Source of the DNA: UBA6016 sp041915365
Lineage (GTDB): Bacteria; Campylobacterota; Campylobacteria; Campylobacterales; UBA6016
DNA: 64,000 bases
Direction of reading: 5' to 3'
NCBI GenBank assembly: GCA_041915365.1
Contig: JAYSBP010000007.1
Coordinates: 47,837-111,836 of the forward strand
Under the pieces are notes generated by a model that was not told the DNA's origin, did no database searches, and saw only the letters and a program-made list of their open reading frames with translations. Both the position numbers and the translations under genes were made by a program. Of this stretch, positions 1 through 9,381 are shown piece by piece; the first letter of the stretch is position 1, and each line of letters starts with the position of its first letter.

Positions 1-39
1 CTTCTCTAATCTTAGATATTCATCATAATTAAACGCCAT
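1..39 (-). CDS. oorB: 2-oxoglutarate:acceptor oxidoreductase beta subunit, N-terminal fragment
   Basis: Only the first 13 codons are inside the window (MAFNYDEYLRLEK). The start lies 2 bp after the oorA stop, in the usual oorD-oorA-oorB order. OorB carries the thiamine pyrophosphate and is the catalytic partner of OorA. The call rests on this short N-terminus, which resembles Campylobacter OorB, and on gene order. The rest of the gene and the expected oorC lie beyond the left edge. Confidence 0.75.
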   Translation of the reverse strand, partial: MAFNYDEYLRLEK

Positions 40-41
40 GA

Positions 42-1184
42 TTACATCCCCTTCACTTTTTCTACTATTTCGTATGGAGAGATAGCTCTACCGTTTACCT
101 TATATAGGCCGTCTATGTCTAGTCTGCCAGATACCCTCTCTACCTCTTCGGTATATTGTCTGATATTTAGCTCAACGCAAAGCACTTTTTTTACTTTATC
201 CGTAAAATGTCTAATTCTATTTGCAGGACTAGGCCACAGAGTGATAGGTCTGAATAGTCCGGCCTTGATACCGTCGCGTCTTAAGTGTCTTATAGCTTCT
301 TTTGCGGCTAGGGATACAGAGCCGTAAGCGATGATTAATACATCGTTTTCTTCCAAGTCATCACACATAAACTCTTCGTTGAGTTCAAGCTCGTCCGTAT
401 GCATCATTACCTTGTCTTCGAGCCTTTGAATTAGCTTTCGGCAAGTTTCTATCTCCTCTGTCGGGAAGCCTTTCGCATCATGGTGAAGTCCCGTGAAATG
501 GTATCTATATCCTTTAAACATAGGATTTAATACCGCAGGCTCATCTGCCTCGACACCGTAAGGTCTGTAGTCGGCTGGAGCACCAGTGAACTCTTTTCGA
601 GGCTTAATGCCAGCTTTTACCTCTTCTACCGTAGGAACCATTGCTTTGCCGTGCATGTGCCCTAATGTCTCGTCCGTTAGTACGATTACAGGCTGCATAA
701 ATCTGTCAGCAAGATTGAAGGCTCTCACGACTTCCGTATAGCATTCCGCTAGATTACCGGCACAAAGAGTGATTGAGCGGTAGTCACCGTGTGATGGATT
801 TTTGGATTGTCTGACGTCGCCTTGCGATACCCTTGTCGGAAGACCAGTTGATGGACCACCTCTCATGACATCTACTAGCACCAAGGGCACTTCAGCCATC
901 TGCGCAAGACCCAGATTTTCGGCTTTTAGCGATACGCCCGGGCCAGATGTGGCCGTCATTGAGCGTACCCCGCACATTGCGGCACCTATTGCCGCGGCTA
1001 TACCACCTATTTCATCTTCCATCTGAATGCAAGTTCCGCCTACTTCTGGAAGAAGATCGGAGATAGTGTGCATAATTTCGCTTGATGGCGTAATAGGGTA
1101 ACCGCCAAAAAACATACATCCGGCATCGACGGCAGCTTGCGCCGCTAGATCATTGCCTGTTGATATTATCTCTCTAGTTGCCAT
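42..1184 (-). CDS. oorA: 2-oxoglutarate:acceptor oxidoreductase alpha subunit
   Basis: Alpha subunit of the OorDABC complex, which oxidatively decarboxylates 2-oxoglutarate to succinyl-CoA (or runs in reverse) with a low-potential acceptor; cytoplasmic. The 380-residue protein has the pyruvate:ferredoxin oxidoreductase alpha fold, with GGYPITPSSE near residues 27-36, a SGPG turn near residue 80 and a C-terminal transketolase-like domain (VLIIAYGSVS). An upstream in-frame TTG exists, but the ATG at 1184 follows a clear AAGGAG, so it is chosen. The oorD stop overlaps this ribosome binding site, which suggests translational coupling. No iron-sulfur motif is present, as expected for this subunit. 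Confidence 0.93.
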   Translation of the reverse strand: MATREIISTGNDLAAQAAVDAGCMFFGGYPITPSSEIMHTISDLLPEVGGTCIQMEDEIGGIAAAIGAAMCGVRSMTATSGPGVSLKAENLGLAQMAEVPLVLVDVMRGGPSTGLPTRVSQGDVRQSKNPSHGDYRSITLCAGNLAECYTEVVRAFNLADRFMQPVIVLTDETLGHMHGKAMVPTVEEVKAGIKPRKEFTGAPADYRPYGVEADEPAVLNPMFKGYRYHFTGLHHDAKGFPTEEIETCRKLIQRLEDKVMMHTDELELNEEFMCDDLEENDVLIIAYGSVSLAAKEAIRHLRRDGIKAGLFRPITLWPSPANRIRHFTDKVKKVLCVELNIRQYTEEVERVSGRLDIDGLYKVNGRAISPYEIVEKVKGM

Positions 1185-1194
1185 TGATTTCTCC

Positions 1195-1509
1195 TTACCC
1201 AACGCTTCTGTATTTATTTTTTACTATTGCTTCTTGTCTCGCTCTTGCGTCTTCTGTTAGTTTTGCAAATTTGAACTCTTCTTTTGTTGATACGCTTATC
1301 GCAAAGTCAGGGCAACTAAGCTCACAGTCGGTGCAACCGATACAGCTTTCCGGATGGAGTACTTTTACCATTGCGCCGAGTGTGCTGGTAGGGTCTGGAA
1401 CCATTGCTAGAACTCCTGCTGGGCACACAGATACGCATACATCGCAGGCTTTACATCTTTTTTCATCGACCCATACAGGGGTATTTGATGGAGCTGTTAA
1501 AACACCCAT
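1195..1509 (-). CDS. oorD: 2-oxoglutarate:acceptor oxidoreductase delta subunit, 2[4Fe-4S] ferredoxin-like
   Basis: Ferredoxin-type subunit that passes electrons out of the OorAB catalytic core. The 104-residue protein has two full CxxCxxCxxxCP motifs (CKACDVCVSVCP and CIGCTDCELSCP), enough to bind two [4Fe-4S] clusters. AAGGAGAG precedes the ATG. It sits between sucD and oorA, the order known in C. jejuni, so electrons from 2-oxoglutarate probably go to ferredoxin, flavodoxin or quinone rather than NAD+. Confidence 0.93.
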   Translation of the reverse strand: MGVLTAPSNTPVWVDEKRCKACDVCVSVCPAGVLAMVPDPTSTLGAMVKVLHPESCIGCTDCELSCPDFAISVSTKEEFKFAKLTEDARARQEAIVKNKYRSVG

Positions 1510-1526
1510 TATTCTCTCCTTTTTAC

Positions 1527-2396
1527 TTAGTTAAAGCTTGCTTTTACGGTTTTGCCGATATCGGCAGGCGAGCGAACTACTTTTACACCGGCCGCTTCGA
1601 GGGCTGCCATTTTTTCAGCCGCAGTACCTGCACCGCCAGATATGATAGCTCCCGCATGGCCCATTCTTTTTCCGGCAGGCGCACTTTGCCCTGCGATAAA
1701 GGCTGTTACAGGTTTTGTGACATGCTCTTTTATGTATTTTGCCGCTTGTATCTCAAGGTCGCCGCCGATTTCGCCTATCATTGCTATCGCTTTCGTCTCA
1801 GGGTCGTTTTGGAACATCTCAAGAAGCTCTATGTAGCTAAGCCCAATTATCGGGTCACCGCCGATACCGACTGCTGTTGATATACCTAGACCTTCGTTTA
1901 CTATCTGGTTTGACGCTTCATAAGTGAGCGTGCCTGATTTTGAGATAAGGCCGACGTTTCCTTTTTTGAAAATCATCCCCGGCATAATCCCGATTTTTGC
2001 CTCTTCGGGGGTAATAATCCCTGGGCAGTTAGGGCCTATTAGCTTTGCCCCTTTTTTTGTCGCATAAGGCTTGGCTATCATCATGTCTTTGACCGGAGTC
2101 CCCTCCGTGATGGTTACGATTAGCTTGATACCTGCCTCTGCCGCTTCCATTATGGCATCAGCCACAAACATAGGAGGAACAAATATCAACGATACATCCG
2201 CTCTCGTGGCTTCTACGGCGTCTTTTACTGTATTAAATACTGGTCTGTCAAGGTGTATTTGCCCGCCTTTACCAGGGGTGACGCCGCCTACAATATTTGT
2301 GCCGTACTCGATGCACTGGGTAGCGTGGAATGTACCTTCTTTGCCTGTAAATCCTTGAACTATTATTTTTGAATTTTTACCGACTAGTATTGCCAT
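1527..2396 (-). CDS. sucD: succinyl-CoA synthetase (ADP-forming) alpha subunit
   Basis: Forms the SucCD heterodimer that interconverts succinyl-CoA and succinate with nucleotide phosphorylation. The 289-residue protein has the N-terminal CoA-binding Rossmann segment (VQGFTGKEGTFH), the central LIGPNCPG stretch and a C-terminal GHAGAI carrying the expected phospho-histidine. Length is typical. AAGGAGAG precedes the ATG, only 2 bp after the sucC stop. Downstream oorD starts after 17 bp, so succinyl-CoA production and use are encoded together. Confidence 0.96.
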   Translation of the reverse strand: MAILVGKNSKIIVQGFTGKEGTFHATQCIEYGTNIVGGVTPGKGGQIHLDRPVFNTVKDAVEATRADVSLIFVPPMFVADAIMEAAEAGIKLIVTITEGTPVKDMMIAKPYATKKGAKLIGPNCPGIITPEEAKIGIMPGMIFKKGNVGLISKSGTLTYEASNQIVNEGLGISTAVGIGGDPIIGLSYIELLEMFQNDPETKAIAMIGEIGGDLEIQAAKYIKEHVTKPVTAFIAGQSAPAGKRMGHAGAIISGGAGTAAEKMAALEAAGVKVVRSPADIGKTVKASFN

Positions 2397-2398
2397 AA

Positions 2399-3571
2399 TT
2401 AAAACTCTCCTTTTGCCGCAAGTACCGCTTTTTTAGCCCCGTCGGCTAGGCTTTCCGCTGCTATTAGATTTGCTATGTTTGAATTTTTAAGTATCTCTTT
2501 TGCCTCAAGAGCATTTGTTCCATCCAGTCTTACAACCACCGGAACGCTTACGTTTGTTAGCTTCGTCGCCTCTATGATTCCGTTTGCGACCCTATCGCAT
2601 CTTACGATGCCGCCAAAGATGTTTACGAATATCGCTTTGACATTTTTGTCTTTTAGGATTATTTCAAAACCTTTTGCGACAGTTTCAGCAGATGCGCCAC
2701 CGCCTACGTCAAGGAAGTTTGCTGGCTCTCCGCCTTCGTGCTTGATGATGTCCATGGTTCCCATCGCAAGTCCAGCGCCGTTTACCATGCAGCCGACGTT
2801 GCCGTCTAGCTTTACGTAGCTGAGACCATATCTTGACGCCTCTATTTCCGTCGGCTCTTCTTCGCTAAGGTCCCTTAGTCCCTCTAGCTCGTGGTGTCTA
2901 GGTAGTGCATTGTCGTCAAAACCCATCTTTGCGTCAAGCGCTAGGAATTTGCCGTCTTCCGTTAGGATTAGCGGATTTATTTCCACGAGGCTTGCCTCTT
3001 TTTTGACGTAGCAGTCATGAAGAGCTTTTACAAACTTAATAAACTCAGGTATCTGTTCTGTTGCAAGACCTAGCTTAAAGGCAAGTTCTCTGCCATGAAA
3101 ACCTTGAAAACCTATTGCAGGATCGATTGCCACTTTGATGATTTTCTCAGGGTTGTTATGCGCCACCTCTTCGATTTCCATGCCACCCTCAGTTGAGGCC
3201 ATCATCACATTTTGCTCTTTGCTTCTATCGAGAGTCATACCGAGGTAGTACTCTTTTTTGATTTTTGCACCCTCTTCGATATATACTTTTTGTACTAGCT
3301 TGCCCTCAGGCCCAGTCTGGTGTGTGACAAGTGTCATACCGAGAATTTGTTTTGTTAACTCTTCGACTTCAAGGGTAGATTTTGCGATTTTTACGCCGCC
3401 GCCTTTACCTCTGCCGCCGGCGTGGATTTGGGCTTTGACGACCCATACCGAGCCGCCCAGTTCTTGTGCGGCTTCTCTAGCGTCTTTCGGGTTTGATACG
3501 ACTACGCCTTTGAGTACGGGAACGCCGAACTCTTTGAAGATAGCCTTGGCTTGATATTCATGTATATTCAT
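2399..3571 (-). CDS. sucC: succinyl-CoA synthetase (ADP-forming) beta subunit
   Basis: Beta subunit with the ATP-grasp nucleotide-binding domain (N-terminal MNIHEYQAK; glycine-rich HAGGRGKGGGV near residue 50) and the C-terminal ligase domain (NIFGGIVRCD, VPVVVRLDGTN). At 390 residues it has the family's normal length and no defect is visible. AAAGGAT precedes the ATG. It is cotranscribed with sucD and follows fumC after 29 bp. Confidence 0.96.
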   Translation of the reverse strand: MNIHEYQAKAIFKEFGVPVLKGVVVSNPKDAREAAQELGGSVWVVKAQIHAGGRGKGGGVKIAKSTLEVEELTKQILGMTLVTHQTGPEGKLVQKVYIEEGAKIKKEYYLGMTLDRSKEQNVMMASTEGGMEIEEVAHNNPEKIIKVAIDPAIGFQGFHGRELAFKLGLATEQIPEFIKFVKALHDCYVKKEASLVEINPLILTEDGKFLALDAKMGFDDNALPRHHELEGLRDLSEEEPTEIEASRYGLSYVKLDGNVGCMVNGAGLAMGTMDIIKHEGGEPANFLDVGGGASAETVAKGFEIILKDKNVKAIFVNIFGGIVRCDRVANGIIEATKLTNVSVPVVVRLDGTNALEAKEILKNSNIANLIAAESLADGAKKAVLAAKGEF

Positions 3572-3600
3572 CTTTTATCTATCCTTTGCCTAAAGTTAAT

Positions 3601-4989
3601 TTAATTTTTGTTTGTCATTGCGAGAGGAACCACCCACTCATCAAATTGTTCAGGCGTTACAAGCCCTAGCTTTACGGCTTCCTCTTTGAGTGTAGAGCCG
3701 TTTTTGTGTGCTGTTTTGGCTATTTTTGCCGCATTTTCATACCCGATATGTGGGTTTAGAGCTGTCACTAGCATTAGCGAATCGTTCAAGTATGTCGTGA
3801 TTTTATCCACATTTGGCTCAATGCCTACGGCGCAATTATCGGCGAAGCTTACCATCGAATCGGATAACAATTTAACAGACTGAAGGACGTTATATATAAT
3901 GACCGGCTTAAACACGTTTAGCTCAAAATTTCCTTGAGACGCCGCAAAACCAACTGCCGCATCATTACCCATCACCTGACAGGCCACCATTGTTATAGCC
4001 TCTGACTGTGTTGGGTTTACTTTGCCTGGCATTATCGAACTTCCTGGTTCGTTTTCAGGGATCGTGAGCTCACCTAGCCCGCATCTAGGGCCTGATGCTA
4101 GCCATCTGACGTCATTTGCTATTTTCATCAGGTTTGCCGCTAGGCCTTTGAGCGCTCCGTGCAAAGAGGTGAGGGCATCGTGACTTGTAAGGGCATGAAA
4201 TTTATTCGGTGCGCTCACAAATCTTTTACCTGTTATTTCACTGATTCTTTTTGCCGCAGTCTCAGATAGTTTTGGATGAGCATTTAATCCCGTACCTACC
4301 GCCGTACCACCTATTGCAAGTTCTCTTACAAACTCCAATGTGACTTTTATTTGCGCCTCAGAGTTTTCAAGCATCGCCACGTATCCACTAAACTCTTGCC
4401 CAAGCGTCAGGGGCGTAGCGTCTTGCAGATGCGTTCTACCTATTTTTACGATATTGTCAAACGCCGCCATCTTTTCAGCCAGTACTTTTTTGAGATGATT
4501 TAGCGACAAAAGGAGAGTATTTTCGACCTCTACGACAGTCGCTATGTGCATCGCCGTAGGGAATGTATCATTTGAGCTTTGGCTCATATTTACATGGTCG
4601 TTTGGGTGTATCGTTTTTTCTTTTGTGAAGTCTAGCCCCATATTTTGCATTGCTCTATGGGCAATGACTTCATTCATATTCATATTTGTCTGTGTGCCGC
4701 TACCTGTTTGCCAGATAGAAAGAGGGAAAGCGCCTTCAAGCTTGCCTTCCATAATTTCGTCGCAAGCTTTTACTATAGCGTCTTTTTTTGTCTCGTCCAT
4801 CTTGCCTAGCTCATGGTTGGTAAGAGCAAGAGCTTTTTTGAGTACCGCAAATGCACTGATTAGCTCAAAAGGCATTTTTTCGATACCGATTTTGAAGTTC
4901 TCAAGACTTCTTTGGGTTTGCGCACCCCAGATTGCGTCCTGCGGCACTTTTACTTCACCCATTGTGTCTTTTTCTATTCTGTATTGCAT
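3601..4989 (-). CDS. fumC: fumarate hydratase, class II
   Basis: Iron-independent fumarase that interconverts fumarate and malate. The 462-residue protein shows the fumarase/aspartase signature GSSIMPGKVNP with the catalytic-loop serines, and the GSGTQTNMN substrate-binding segment. The start lies 1 bp after the mdh stop, so the two genes are probably coupled. In C. jejuni the cluster runs icd-mdh-sucCD-oorDABC as I remember it; fumC between mdh and sucC here completes malate-fumarate-succinate steps within one operon. AAAGGG precedes the ATG. Confidence 0.95.
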   Translation of the reverse strand: MQYRIEKDTMGEVKVPQDAIWGAQTQRSLENFKIGIEKMPFELISAFAVLKKALALTNHELGKMDETKKDAIVKACDEIMEGKLEGAFPLSIWQTGSGTQTNMNMNEVIAHRAMQNMGLDFTKEKTIHPNDHVNMSQSSNDTFPTAMHIATVVEVENTLLLSLNHLKKVLAEKMAAFDNIVKIGRTHLQDATPLTLGQEFSGYVAMLENSEAQIKVTLEFVRELAIGGTAVGTGLNAHPKLSETAAKRISEITGKRFVSAPNKFHALTSHDALTSLHGALKGLAANLMKIANDVRWLASGPRCGLGELTIPENEPGSSIMPGKVNPTQSEAITMVACQVMGNDAAVGFAASQGNFELNVFKPVIIYNVLQSVKLLSDSMVSFADNCAVGIEPNVDKITTYLNDSLMLVTALNPHIGYENAAKIAKTAHKNGSTLKEEAVKLGLVTPEQFDEWVVPLAMTNKN

Positions 4990-4990
4990 T

Positions 4991-5944
4991 TTATAGCCCT
5001 TTGAAAAAGTCTGATTGTTCTAGTTTGTCAACAAGGCTTTGTACGCTTGCTACCGAGCGACCGAATGCCTCTTTCTCGTCAGGTTTTAGATTTACCTCTA
5101 TGACTTTTTCAGCCCCCTTTGCACCGATTTTGACCGGTACTCCGCTAACGATATTGTTGTAGCCATACTCACCCTCTAGCATCACGGCGCAAGAGTGGAT
5201 TTGTCTAGTATCTCTCATGATGGCTTCCACCATGATTGCAGTTGATTTGGCTGGAGCATAATAAGCCGAGCCTGTTTGGAGTAGCTCTACTATCTCAGCA
5301 CCACCGTGTCTTGTATGGTCTACTATTTCATCTATCTCTTCTGGCGTAAGTAAATCGAACAAACCGACACCTGCAACGGTAGAATATCTAGGCAGTGGCA
5401 CCATATCATCGCCATGTCCGCCCATTACCGAAGCTCTTATCTGTCCTGCGCCGTACCCCAACTTTTCTTGGATGAAGCTAGCCATTCTAGCGGCATCCAA
5501 TATTCCAGCCATTCCTATTACTTTGTTTCTATCGAAGCCAGTTGTTCTAAGAGCCGTATAAACCATAGCGTCAAGCGGGTTTGAGACCACTATTATGATT
5601 GCATTTGGGGCGTGTTTTTTGATGTCTAGCGATATGTTTTTCATAATTTCCGCATTAATCATCAGTAGGTCATCCCTGCTCATACCCGGTTTTCTAGGGC
5701 TTCCGGCGGTTACGACTACTATGTCGCTGCCCGCTATATCCTCTACGTTTACTGCAGCTCTGACGACAGCATGGCTTCTGGCTGCTTGTGCCGCCTGACT
5801 CATATCGAGCGCTCTACCTTTTGCAACCTCTATTTTGTTGTCTCTCATCCATATTTCATGGCATACGCCGTTCATGGCCAGAATAAATGCGATTGTGGAA
5901 CCTACATTACCGGCTCCGATGATAGTTACTTTTCTGCCTTCCAT
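4991..5944 (-). CDS. mdh: malate dehydrogenase (LDH-like type)
   Basis: NAD-dependent interconversion of malate and oxaloacetate. The chosen ATG gives 317 residues and puts the dinucleotide-binding GAGNVG at residues 9-14, the usual place. An in-frame upstream TTG would add 18 residues unlike the family. The catalytic-loop arginine stretch (SRDDLLMINAEI), VSNPLD and the active-site histidine (GGHGDDMVPL) are visible. It could be confused with lactate dehydrogenase on fold alone, but the TCA neighbours fumC and icd favour malate. Confidence 0.92.
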   Translation of the reverse strand: MEGRKVTIIGAGNVGSTIAFILAMNGVCHEIWMRDNKIEVAKGRALDMSQAAQAARSHAVVRAAVNVEDIAGSDIVVVTAGSPRKPGMSRDDLLMINAEIMKNISLDIKKHAPNAIIIVVSNPLDAMVYTALRTTGFDRNKVIGMAGILDAARMASFIQEKLGYGAGQIRASVMGGHGDDMVPLPRYSTVAGVGLFDLLTPEEIDEIVDHTRHGGAEIVELLQTGSAYYAPAKSTAIMVEAIMRDTRQIHSCAVMLEGEYGYNNIVSGVPVKIGAKGAEKVIEVNLKPDEKEAFGRSVASVQSLVDKLEQSDFFKGL

Positions 5945-6008
5945 TTGTTGACGCCTTTTAAAAAATTTATAGTTTATTTTTTGGTCTAAAGTTGCCAAAC
6001 TCTACACG

Positions 6009-6043
6009 AAAAAACTCTGTCGCCGCCCTGTAAAAGAGCGGCG
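6009..6043 (-). terminator. probable rho-independent terminator after icd
   Basis: On the minus strand a GC-rich stem (CGCCGC at 6043-6038 pairing with GCGGCG at 6026-6021) is followed within about 7 nt by six T (6014-6009). It lies just after the icd stop and before mdh. If functional it would reduce read-through from icd into mdh, or act as an attenuator inside a single transcript. Confidence 0.5.
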
Positions 6044-6048
6044 TTATA

Positions 6049-8274
6049 TTACTTGATGTTGTCTATGATAGCGTTTAGCGTAGCCGATGGTCTCATAGCT
6101 GTACTTGCTTTTGCAAAGTCAGGTCTGAAGTAACCGCCTACATCTTGCGGTTTACCCTGTGCCCCGATTAGCTCCGAATTTATTTTTTCTTCGTTTGCTT
6201 TTAAATTAGCATATACTTTTGAGAAATTAGCTTTCAAATCACCGTCTTTATCTTGCGCCGCAAGAGCTTCAGCCCAGTACATAGCAAGATAGAAGTGGCT
6301 TCCTCTGTTGTCTATCTCACCCACTTTTCTAGCTGGGGATTTGTTCTCATCCAGGAATTTGCCGTTTGCTACGTCTAGCGTTTCAGCCAAGACTGCCGCT
6401 TTTTTATTTCCAAACGTATTTGCAAGGTGCTCTAGTGAAACTTGAAGAGCCAGAAACTCACCCAGTGAATCCCATCTGAGGTAACCCTCTTCGGCAAACT
6501 GTTGAACGTGCTTAGGAGCAGAACCACCTGCGCCGGTTTCGAATAGACCGCCGCCCTCAAGTAGTGGAACTATTGATAGCATTTTTGCCGACGTTCCAAG
6601 CTCAAGGATTGGGAATAGATCTGTCAGGTAGTCTCTTAGAACGTTACCCGTTGCGGAGATTGTATCCTCTCCACGTCTTATTCTCTCAAGGCTGTATGCC
6701 ATAGCTTTTTCCGGAGCTAGAATTTCGATTGTCAGACCGTTTGTATCGTGTTCTGGTAGATATTTTTTCACTTTTGCTATTATCTCGGCATCATGCGCCC
6801 TTTTCTCATCTAGCCAGAATACAACCGGAGTGTTTGAAAGTCTGCTTCTCGTAACAGCTAGTTTCACCCAGTCTTTTATCGCAACGTCTTTTGTTCGTGA
6901 CATTCTCCAGATATCACCAGCTTCAACTTCGTGAGTCATGAGCACGTTACCGTTTCCATCAACTACTTTTACTGTACCGTCAGCAGGAATTTCGAATGTT
7001 GTCGGGTGAGAGCCGTACTCTTCAGCTTTTTGCGCCATAAGACCTACGTTTGGTACCGTGCCCATAGTTGTTACGTCAAGTTTCCCTTTAGCTCTTACGT
7101 CATCCATAATTTCAGCATACATCGTGGCGTAGCATCTATCAGGAATTACAGCTAGACAATCTTGTACTTTACCCTCAGAGTTCCACATTTTGCCGCCATC
7201 TCTAACGACAACAGGCATAGAGGCATCTATAATTACGTCGTTTGGAACGTGTAGATTTGTGATGCCTTTATCCGAGTCAACCATTGCGATAGATGGCCTT
7301 TTTGAGTATACAGCCATAATGTCGGCTTCGATTTGTGCTTTTTTATCGGCTGGGAGAGCGGCTATTTTTGCGTACACATCTCCAAGACCGTTTTTGACGT
7401 TTACGCCTAGCTCTTTGAAAGTAGCAGCGTGTTTTTCGAACACATCTCTGTAAAACACCGTCACAAAATGGCCGAACATAATAGGATCTGAGACCTTCAT
7501 CATTGTAGCTTTAAGGTGTACGGAATATAAAAGTCCATCGGTCGCCGCTACCCCTATCGATTTTTCAATAAATGATCTGAGAGCTTTTGCGCTCATGAAT
7601 GTGCCGTCTAGCACTTCGCCGTCAGATGATTTTAAGCCGTCTTTTAGCGTGATGGTCCCACCTGATTTGCAAGCAAGTTCTATTTTGAACGTACCGCCTT
7701 TTTCTACGCATACGCTTTTTTCATTGCCGTAAAAATCTCCTGAATCCATGTGCATAACTCTAGATTTTGAACCCTCTGAGAAATCTCTTAGTTTGTGTGG
7801 GTTTTTTCTAGCGTAGTTTTTGACTGACGCCGCACATCTTCTATCGGAGTTACCCTCTCTAAGAACTGGATTTACCGCAGAGCCTAGGCATTTTGAGTAG
7901 GCTTCCGCTATTTTTTTCTCCTCGTCAGTGCTAGGATTTTCGGGGAACTCAGGAAGCGGGTAACCTTTTGCTTGAAGCTCTTTAATCGTCGCTTTTAATT
8001 GCGGTACTGATGCCGAAATGTTTGGAAGCTTGATGATATTTGCCTCTTTTTTTAGCGTTAGTTCGCCAAGTTCGCTTAGATAATCAGGAATTCTTTTGCT
8101 CTCAGGCAGCCACTCCGCCATATTGGCTATAACTCTGCCAGATAGCGATATGTCTCTAGTCTCTACCGCTACGCCCGCCGCATTTGTAAAAGCGTTTACG
8201 ATTGGTAACAATGAGTATGTAGCAAGCGCTGGAGCCTCGTCTATTTCAGTCCAAATAATCTTTGATGTTGACAT
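6049..8274 (-). CDS. icd: isocitrate dehydrogenase (NADP+), monomeric type
   Basis: Oxidative decarboxylation of isocitrate to 2-oxoglutarate. At 741 residues it belongs to the large monomeric IDH family, not the 420-residue homodimeric one. Family stretches visible include the N-terminal IIWTEIDEAPALATYSLLP, the MDSGDFYGNEKS substrate loop, GITNLHVPNDVIIDASMP and ETGAGGSAPKHVQQ. AAGGA precedes the ATG. It heads the TCA block, and its product is the substrate of OorDABC encoded at the other end. Confidence 0.96.
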   Translation of the reverse strand: MSTSKIIWTEIDEAPALATYSLLPIVNAFTNAAGVAVETRDISLSGRVIANMAEWLPESKRIPDYLSELGELTLKKEANIIKLPNISASVPQLKATIKELQAKGYPLPEFPENPSTDEEKKIAEAYSKCLGSAVNPVLREGNSDRRCAASVKNYARKNPHKLRDFSEGSKSRVMHMDSGDFYGNEKSVCVEKGGTFKIELACKSGGTITLKDGLKSSDGEVLDGTFMSAKALRSFIEKSIGVAATDGLLYSVHLKATMMKVSDPIMFGHFVTVFYRDVFEKHAATFKELGVNVKNGLGDVYAKIAALPADKKAQIEADIMAVYSKRPSIAMVDSDKGITNLHVPNDVIIDASMPVVVRDGGKMWNSEGKVQDCLAVIPDRCYATMYAEIMDDVRAKGKLDVTTMGTVPNVGLMAQKAEEYGSHPTTFEIPADGTVKVVDGNGNVLMTHEVEAGDIWRMSRTKDVAIKDWVKLAVTRSRLSNTPVVFWLDEKRAHDAEIIAKVKKYLPEHDTNGLTIEILAPEKAMAYSLERIRRGEDTISATGNVLRDYLTDLFPILELGTSAKMLSIVPLLEGGGLFETGAGGSAPKHVQQFAEEGYLRWDSLGEFLALQVSLEHLANTFGNKKAAVLAETLDVANGKFLDENKSPARKVGEIDNRGSHFYLAMYWAEALAAQDKDGDLKANFSKVYANLKANEEKINSELIGAQGKPQDVGGYFRPDFAKASTAMRPSATLNAIIDNIK

Positions 8275-8303
8275 GGTTAGAATCCTTCTTAAGTTTCTTT
8301 ACG

Positions 8304-8309
8304 AGTATA
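8304..8309 (-). promoter_or_regulatory. candidate -10 box for icd/TCA operon
   Basis: TATACT on the minus strand lies 30 bp before the icd ATG, inside an AT-rich leader, and is followed by the icd ribosome binding site. No convincing -35 is seen, which is normal for the vegetative sigma factor of Campylobacterota. Confidence 0.4.
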
Positions 8310-8379
8310 ATAGTAACAATTTTTCCAACAATAGAGTTTAATCTACTGCAAAAAATATCCAAAAGATGCCAAAAACATT

Positions 8380-9342
8380 TTATCTGTTACTTTTTTTCAC
8401 ATCATTAATGTTTGATTTGTGCTCTGTGTAACTATTTGAAAAGTTATGATGCCCCTCTTTGTTTTTCATAAAGTACAAATAATCGGTACTCGCAGGACTA
8501 AAAGCCGCCCTGATGGCATCTTTTGACGGATTGCACACCGGATATTCCGGTAGCCCTTTATTTTTGTATGTGTTGTAACTACTGTCATCTTCTCTTATTC
8601 TCTGCGGTGTTACTTTTTGATGACTGTAGACACCATAGTTGAGCGTGCCGTCCATTTGTAACGGCATATTTATCTTAAGACGGTTGTAGACGACTGAGGC
8701 TACGAGAGGCATTTCGTCTTTGCTTGCCGCCTCCTTTTCCACTACGGAGGCTATTATGAGTTTTTTCTCAAACTCCGCTTCGCTTGCGCCAAACTCTTTT
8801 TGGAGTTCGGCAAATCTCTTTTTGGAAAAAGCAAAAATATACTCCATGATTTTTGTCTCATCCGAACCTAACGGCAGAGTGTATGTCTCAGGGAGTAGCT
8901 CACCTTCCGGAGATGACGTTTTTGTATAATAGGCCGCTTTTAGCTTGTCAACATCAAGAGACTCTTTTTTTGCCAAGTTTCTCAAAAACATCTCCGTCGT
9001 CTCCCCTGGTATTAGGGTGATAGTCATGTTTTTTTGTTTTCCTTTGGCTATCGCTTTTAGCAGTTCCAGTCTGGTTGTGGCTCCATCCAGCGAAATATCG
9101 CCGCTTTTTGCGCCACCGAGTATCGAAAGAGCTATCCTATCGACGAAATTTACGTCCACACCCATTTTTTTTAGTGTCTCTATGGCGTTTTGGTTTGAGC
9201 CTTTTTCTATTTTTATCGATGAGGGTGCATTGATTTGTTCTGTTAGGTGGGAATACATATAAGTAGGCACGGTTATTGCGAGTGCGAGGACGGCAAGAAG
9301 CGTATTCATTATGCTTTTTAAGAGTAAGTATTTAAAATTCAT
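8380..9342 (-). CDS. mltG: endolytic murein transglycosylase MltG
   Basis: Inner-membrane lytic transglycosylase that cleaves nascent glycan strands and sets their length. The 320-residue protein has one N-terminal membrane segment (about residues 9-30), a LysM-like region with ISLDGATTRLELL, and the YceG/MltG catalytic core: IIASVVEKEA with the catalytic glutamate, VVYNRLKINMPLQMDGT and NTYKNKGLPEYPVCNP. The C-terminus YLYFMKNKEGHHNFS is typical. It is divergent from gltA across 39 bp, so the two promoters must share or overlap that gap. Confidence 0.93.
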   Translation of the reverse strand: MNFKYLLLKSIMNTLLAVLALAITVPTYMYSHLTEQINAPSSIKIEKGSNQNAIETLKKMGVDVNFVDRIALSILGGAKSGDISLDGATTRLELLKAIAKGKQKNMTITLIPGETTEMFLRNLAKKESLDVDKLKAAYYTKTSSPEGELLPETYTLPLGSDETKIMEYIFAFSKKRFAELQKEFGASEAEFEKKLIIASVVEKEAASKDEMPLVASVVYNRLKINMPLQMDGTLNYGVYSHQKVTPQRIREDDSSYNTYKNKGLPEYPVCNPSKDAIRAAFSPASTDYLYFMKNKEGHHNFSNSYTEHKSNINDVKKSNR

Positions 9343-9381
9343 AGTTAGATTTTATTATAGGGCGTATTTAAAGAGGTTTAA

